Assembly: GCA_023131215.1 (NCBI GenBank)
Contig: JAGLZV010000182.1
Coordinates: forward strand, 1 to 7,134
Direction of reading: 5' to 3'
Origin: Candidatus Methanophagales archaeon
GTDB lineage: Archaea > Halobacteriota > Syntropharchaeia > Alkanophagales > Methanospirareceae
Length of the DNA stretch: 7,134 nt
The position numbers were made by a program, and so were the translations under genes. Positions 5,134-7,134 of the stretch are shown here, piece after piece. Every line of letters starts with the position of its first letter. Position 1 is the first letter of the stretch. The notes beneath the pieces were generated by a model. That model ran no database searches and was not told the origin of the DNA. It saw only the letters and a list, made by a program, of their open reading frames with translations.

Positions 5134-5157
5134 TATAACAAATTGCAAGGAGGGTGA

Positions 5158-5187
5158 ATGAAGGAAAAATATATGGTTCGCTCATAG
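5158..5187 (+). CDS. Nine-codon small ORF with a strong ribosome binding site
   Basis: The ATG at 5158 is preceded by AAGGAGGGTGA, one of the best ribosome binding sites in the window. Yet the frame encodes only MKEKYMVRS before TAG. No tryptophan codon is present, so it is not a classical trp leader peptide. It could be a regulatory upstream ORF for the gene at 5307, whose own binding site is poorer, or the 5' end of a decayed gene. An overlapping frame from GTG 5154 runs 37 codons to 5267, but its start is only about one base from the binding site. I see nothing else between 5188 and 5306. Confidence 0.3.
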   Translation: MKEKYMVRS

Positions 5188-5306
5188 TCGGGAATAAACG
5201 AAATACTTTGGATTATCTCCTATTTGGGAGGAATAAACTGAAGTTAAGTTCGTTCATTCACTGTTAGGCGAAAGTTTCCCTGTTTCAAAATGGGGGGGTA
5301 TTGTCA

Positions 5307-5933
5307 ATGAAAGTTTTACAAACAGAAGAAGAATTAAAGTCTCATTTGAAAGAACAGATTCAGTTCTTAATAAGGTCCTCAAAGTCTTATGATGAAGGAT
5401 TTGAAGATGAAGCTAAAAGATTGGCTGTAGTAATTCGAGTTTTGGTTCACGATACTTCGCAATCGACTTCTTTACTAAAGCTTTTGAAGAAAAAGGATAT
5501 TTTGTTTTATGATACAACAGTGGATTTGCATCAAAATACTTTGTTGCATCAAGGTGGTCTTGCATATATGAGAATCAGTTCAAATGGAGCGAAATATTAC
5601 GCTCCACTTGATGATGTCCCACCATACAGGGCAAATAATAAAGTTCCATTTGATGACTGGTGGAACAAGACGGTCTATTTAGATTTAAATCGTAATCAAT
5701 TCACAAGAAAGAGTTTAGTTCTTGCTGTATCGAATACAGATGGGGGAGCACACGTCGATCCACGCCTGAATAAAGCTTATGCCGGTCTTTCCAGGTTTAA
5801 TTCTTTAGGATGGAAATTCTTTAAGAATGAAGTTGAAAAAGATTTCAAAAATGGGCCGGAATTACCAAGTATTCGTCAAATCGCCCATGAAGTTTTAAAA
5901 TCTCTTGCAGATAAATTTCCAGAACATTTTTAG
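5307..5933 (+). CDS. Conserved uncharacterised protein, 208 residues
   Basis: I chose the ATG at 5307; a run of G (5291-5298) eight bases before it is the only binding-site candidate. I recognise the sequence pattern as that of a recurrent bacterial/archaeal hypothetical family but know no function. Conserved-looking blocks, in order: YDEGFEDEAKRLAVVIRVLVHDT (28-50, helical, ending in H48/D49), STSLLKLL (53-60), YYAPLDD (97-103), VPFDDWWNKTVY (113-124), FTRKSLVLAVSNTDGGAHVD (132-151) and a C-terminal helix with SIRQIAHEVLKSL (188-200). The DGGAHVD segment, with H149 and two Asp, looks like a metal or catalytic site, but that is a guess. There is no signal peptide or membrane segment, so it is probably cytoplasmic. 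It is divergent from trpC, convergent with trpD, and more AT-rich than trpD. It probably arrived by transfer and splits the trp genes. Confidence 0.85.
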   Translation: MKVLQTEEELKSHLKEQIQFLIRSSKSYDEGFEDEAKRLAVVIRVLVHDTSQSTSLLKLLKKKDILFYDTTVDLHQNTLLHQGGLAYMRISSNGAKYYAPLDDVPPYRANNKVPFDDWWNKTVYLDLNRNQFTRKSLVLAVSNTDGGAHVDPRLNKAYAGLSRFNSLGWKFFKNEVEKDFKNGPELPSIRQIAHEVLKSLADKFPEHF

Positions 5934-6021
5934 TGCCGATATAACCATGACTATGTTGAAAGGAAATAGGCAAAACATTCGTCAAAATTCACTCCGCCAC
6001 ATCCTTTGAAAGATTACATTC

Positions 6022-7029
6022 TCACTTCGCAAACCTGACGAACTCCTCCAACTTCTCTGCCGCCTGTCCACTTTCTAACACATCCCTCGCAATTTCAAAC
6101 CCTTCTCCTATGCTTCTCGACTCAGCAGCGGCGAAAATAGCCGCTGCTGCGTTCAGTAAAACAACGTCACGCTTCGCCCCTTCCTCTTTGCAGCTCAAAA
6201 CATCTCTCAATATTCTCGCGCTCTCTTTCCTATCGCCACCCGCAATTTTTTCGGGCAAAGCCCTTTCCACACCAAAATCCTCCGGGTTAATGAAATACGT
6301 CCCTATTTTGCCATCTTCCAGTTGCGATACTCTTGTCTTCCCGCATACTGAAACCTCATCCACTCCCGGCTCTCCATGCACCACCAGCGCCTTCTTCAGT
6401 CCTAAGATGCGAAGCACTTTTGCTATGAGCTCGGTAAGCGCGGCATCGTAAACGCCAATGAGCTGATGTGTAGCATTTGCGGGATTCGTTAACGGACCCA
6501 GGATATTAAAAACTGTCCTCATACCTAACCTCTGCCGCACTTCCATCACATTCTTCATCGCTTGATGGTGCAGAGGCGCAAACATGAACCCAATGCCCAC
6601 TTTTTCGATGCTTTCTTCTATCCTGCGAGGGGGCAAAGCCAGATTCACGCCTAATTCCTCTATTACGTCTGCACTACCACATTTTGACGTTACCGACCTG
6701 TTACCATGTTTCGCCACTGGAACCACGCAAGCGGTGATAAAAGCCGCAGTAGTGGAGATGTTGAATGTTTTTATCGCATCGCCGCCTGTCCCGCACACGT
6801 CCACACTCTTTTCCACTTTCGGGTTTATCCGCACAGCCATGTCTCGCATAACCCTTGCGAAAGCTGCTATTTCTTCCTCGGTCTCGCCCTTCATCCTTAA
6901 AGAAGCTAAAAAAGCCGCGGTTTGTATCTTATCTGCTTCTCCACTCATTATTGCTTGCATCGCGAGCTCTGCTTCTTCTGCATTCAGATCCTTTCTATCT
7001 ACAACTTTGCCGAGATATTTTTCGAGCAT
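6022..7029 (-). CDS. trpD: Anthranilate phosphoribosyltransferase (TrpD)
   Basis: This cytoplasmic enzyme joins anthranilate to PRPP, the second step of tryptophan synthesis, supplying PRA to TrpF and then TrpC. The 335-residue length is standard. Motifs in order: the small N-terminal helical domain (1-68), DVCGTGGD (77-84, PRPP-binding glycine loop), TFNIST (88-93), AKHGNRSVTSKCGSADVIEELG (106-127, anthranilate/PRPP contacts), R165 in VRQRLGMRTVFNILGPLTNP (164-183), and VHGEPGVDEVS (217-227, with D224/E225 as Mg2+ ligands). Nothing critical appears missing. The ATG at 7027-7029 lacks a convincing ribosome binding site and is preceded by a leader with two perfect hairpins. The gene is on the same strand as trpC but separated from it by about 980 bases holding an opposite-strand gene. 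GC content is higher than in the neighbouring uncharacterised gene. Confidence 0.96.
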   Translation of the reverse strand: MLEKYLGKVVDRKDLNAEEAELAMQAIMSGEADKIQTAAFLASLRMKGETEEEIAAFARVMRDMAVRINPKVEKSVDVCGTGGDAIKTFNISTTAAFITACVVPVAKHGNRSVTSKCGSADVIEELGVNLALPPRRIEESIEKVGIGFMFAPLHHQAMKNVMEVRQRLGMRTVFNILGPLTNPANATHQLIGVYDAALTELIAKVLRILGLKKALVVHGEPGVDEVSVCGKTRVSQLEDGKIGTYFINPEDFGVERALPEKIAGGDRKESARILRDVLSCKEEGAKRDVVLLNAAAAIFAAAESRSIGEGFEIARDVLESGQAAEKLEEFVRFAK

Positions 7030-7042
7030 TTTTCAAACAAAC

Positions 7043-7061
7043 CTTTTCTTAGAAAGAAAAG
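7043..7061. repeat. Hairpin in the trpD leader (inner)
   Basis: CTTTTCTT (7043-7050) pairs perfectly with AAGAAAAG (7054-7061) over three bases. It lies 14 bases before the trpD start. Together with the next hairpin it may influence trpD translation or transcription, but its likeness to 33-54 and 1618-1634 favours a dispersed repeat. Confidence 0.5.
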
Positions 7062-7070
7062 CTTTACCAA

Positions 7071-7097
7071 CAAACTTTCTTTTATAAAGAAAGTTTG
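7071..7097. repeat. 12-bp perfect palindrome upstream of trpD (outer)
   Basis: CAAACTTTCTTT (7071-7082) pairs perfectly with AAAGAAAGTTTG (7086-7097) over TAT. TTTGATCAAA (7094-7103) is a further overlapping palindrome. On the minus strand the centre reads TTTATAAAAG, itself TATA-like, so the structure may coincide with a trpD promoter. The adjoining stretch GTTTGATCAAAGAAAC (7093-7108) is matched, inverted, by GGTTCTTTGATTAAAC at 78-93. Confidence 0.55.
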
Positions 7098-7108
7098 ATC
7101 AAAGAAAC

Positions 7109-7119
7109 TTATATTTTTA
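7109..7119 (-). promoter_or_regulatory. Candidate distal TATA box of trpD
   Basis: The minus strand reads TAAAAATATAAG about 80 bases before the trpD ATG. If used, transcription would start inside the palindrome at 7071-7097, giving a leader of about 60 bases. The TATA-like centre of that palindrome is an alternative promoter with a leader of about 30 bases. Confidence 0.35.
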
Positions 7120-7134
7120 CATATCCACAAAATT

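Noticed and set aside
5158..5187. Small ORF as a tryptophan attenuation leader peptide
   Set aside because: It contains no Trp codon, points away from trpC, and no alternative terminator hairpins are visible after it.
6110..7087. Long plus-strand open frames opposite trpD
   Set aside because: These are antisense shadows of trpD, made possible by its codon bias, with no motif of their own.

Overview
The window is most likely archaeal. TATA-like boxes precede several genes, the antitoxin resembles the archaeal AF2212 (DUF104) family, there are tails of DUF4143-type ATPases, and one exported protein carries a dockerin-like calcium-binding stretch. The mix fits a methanogen- or methanotroph-related euryarchaeon, possibly of the ANME-1/Methanophagales type. 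That placement is an inference from gene style and no marker gene confirms it. The region is accessory and shows gene decay, with two tryptophan-biosynthesis genes set in it.

Left part (1-1640). An AT-rich hairpin and a GC-rich hairpin come first. Then a toxin-antitoxin pair lies on the minus strand: a PIN-domain toxin whose start overlaps the end of its DUF104 antitoxin, with a strong ribosome binding site and a TATA-like box before the antitoxin. Next come what look like gene remains. Two C-terminal fragments of DUF4143-type ATPases lie back to back (minus strand 875-1134, plus strand 1155-1387). A possible frameshifted signal-peptide gene lies at 1376-1526. An AT-rich hairpin follows.

Middle part (1643-4260). 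A minus-strand gene encodes an exported protein with a dockerin-like Ca2+-binding region and a transglutaminase-like Cys-His-Asp core. Immediately upstream sits an apparently intact insertion sequence of 1559 bp (2546-4104). It has matching terminal inverted repeats, a 5-bp target duplication (TCAGT) and a complete DDE transposase with the IS4-superfamily Y-(2)-R-(3)-E-(6)-K signature. It separates the exported-protein gene from its ancestral upstream sequence. Beyond the element lies an imperfect inverted repeat that resembles a small non-coding mobile repeat (4121-4258).

Right part (4277-7134). trpC (indole-3-glycerol phosphate synthase) and trpD (anthranilate phosphoribosyltransferase) are both on the minus strand. 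They are separated by a plus-strand gene for a 208-residue protein of a family I recognise as recurrent but uncharacterised. Each trp gene appears to have its own promoter. The TrpC sequence departs from the family at two normally conserved places, the SPS phosphate-binding motif and the ESGI glutamate. The trpC/plus-strand-gene divergent region holds a 12-bp palindrome, and the plus-strand transcript would carry a small ORF with a strong ribosome binding site. The leader of trpD carries two perfect pyrimidine/purine hairpins of the same style as those at positions 33-54 and 1618-1634, so these look like a dispersed intergenic repeat.

No RNA gene or CRISPR array was seen. The best leads for something undescribed are the dockerin/transglutaminase-like protein, the uncharacterised plus-strand family, and the altered TrpC.
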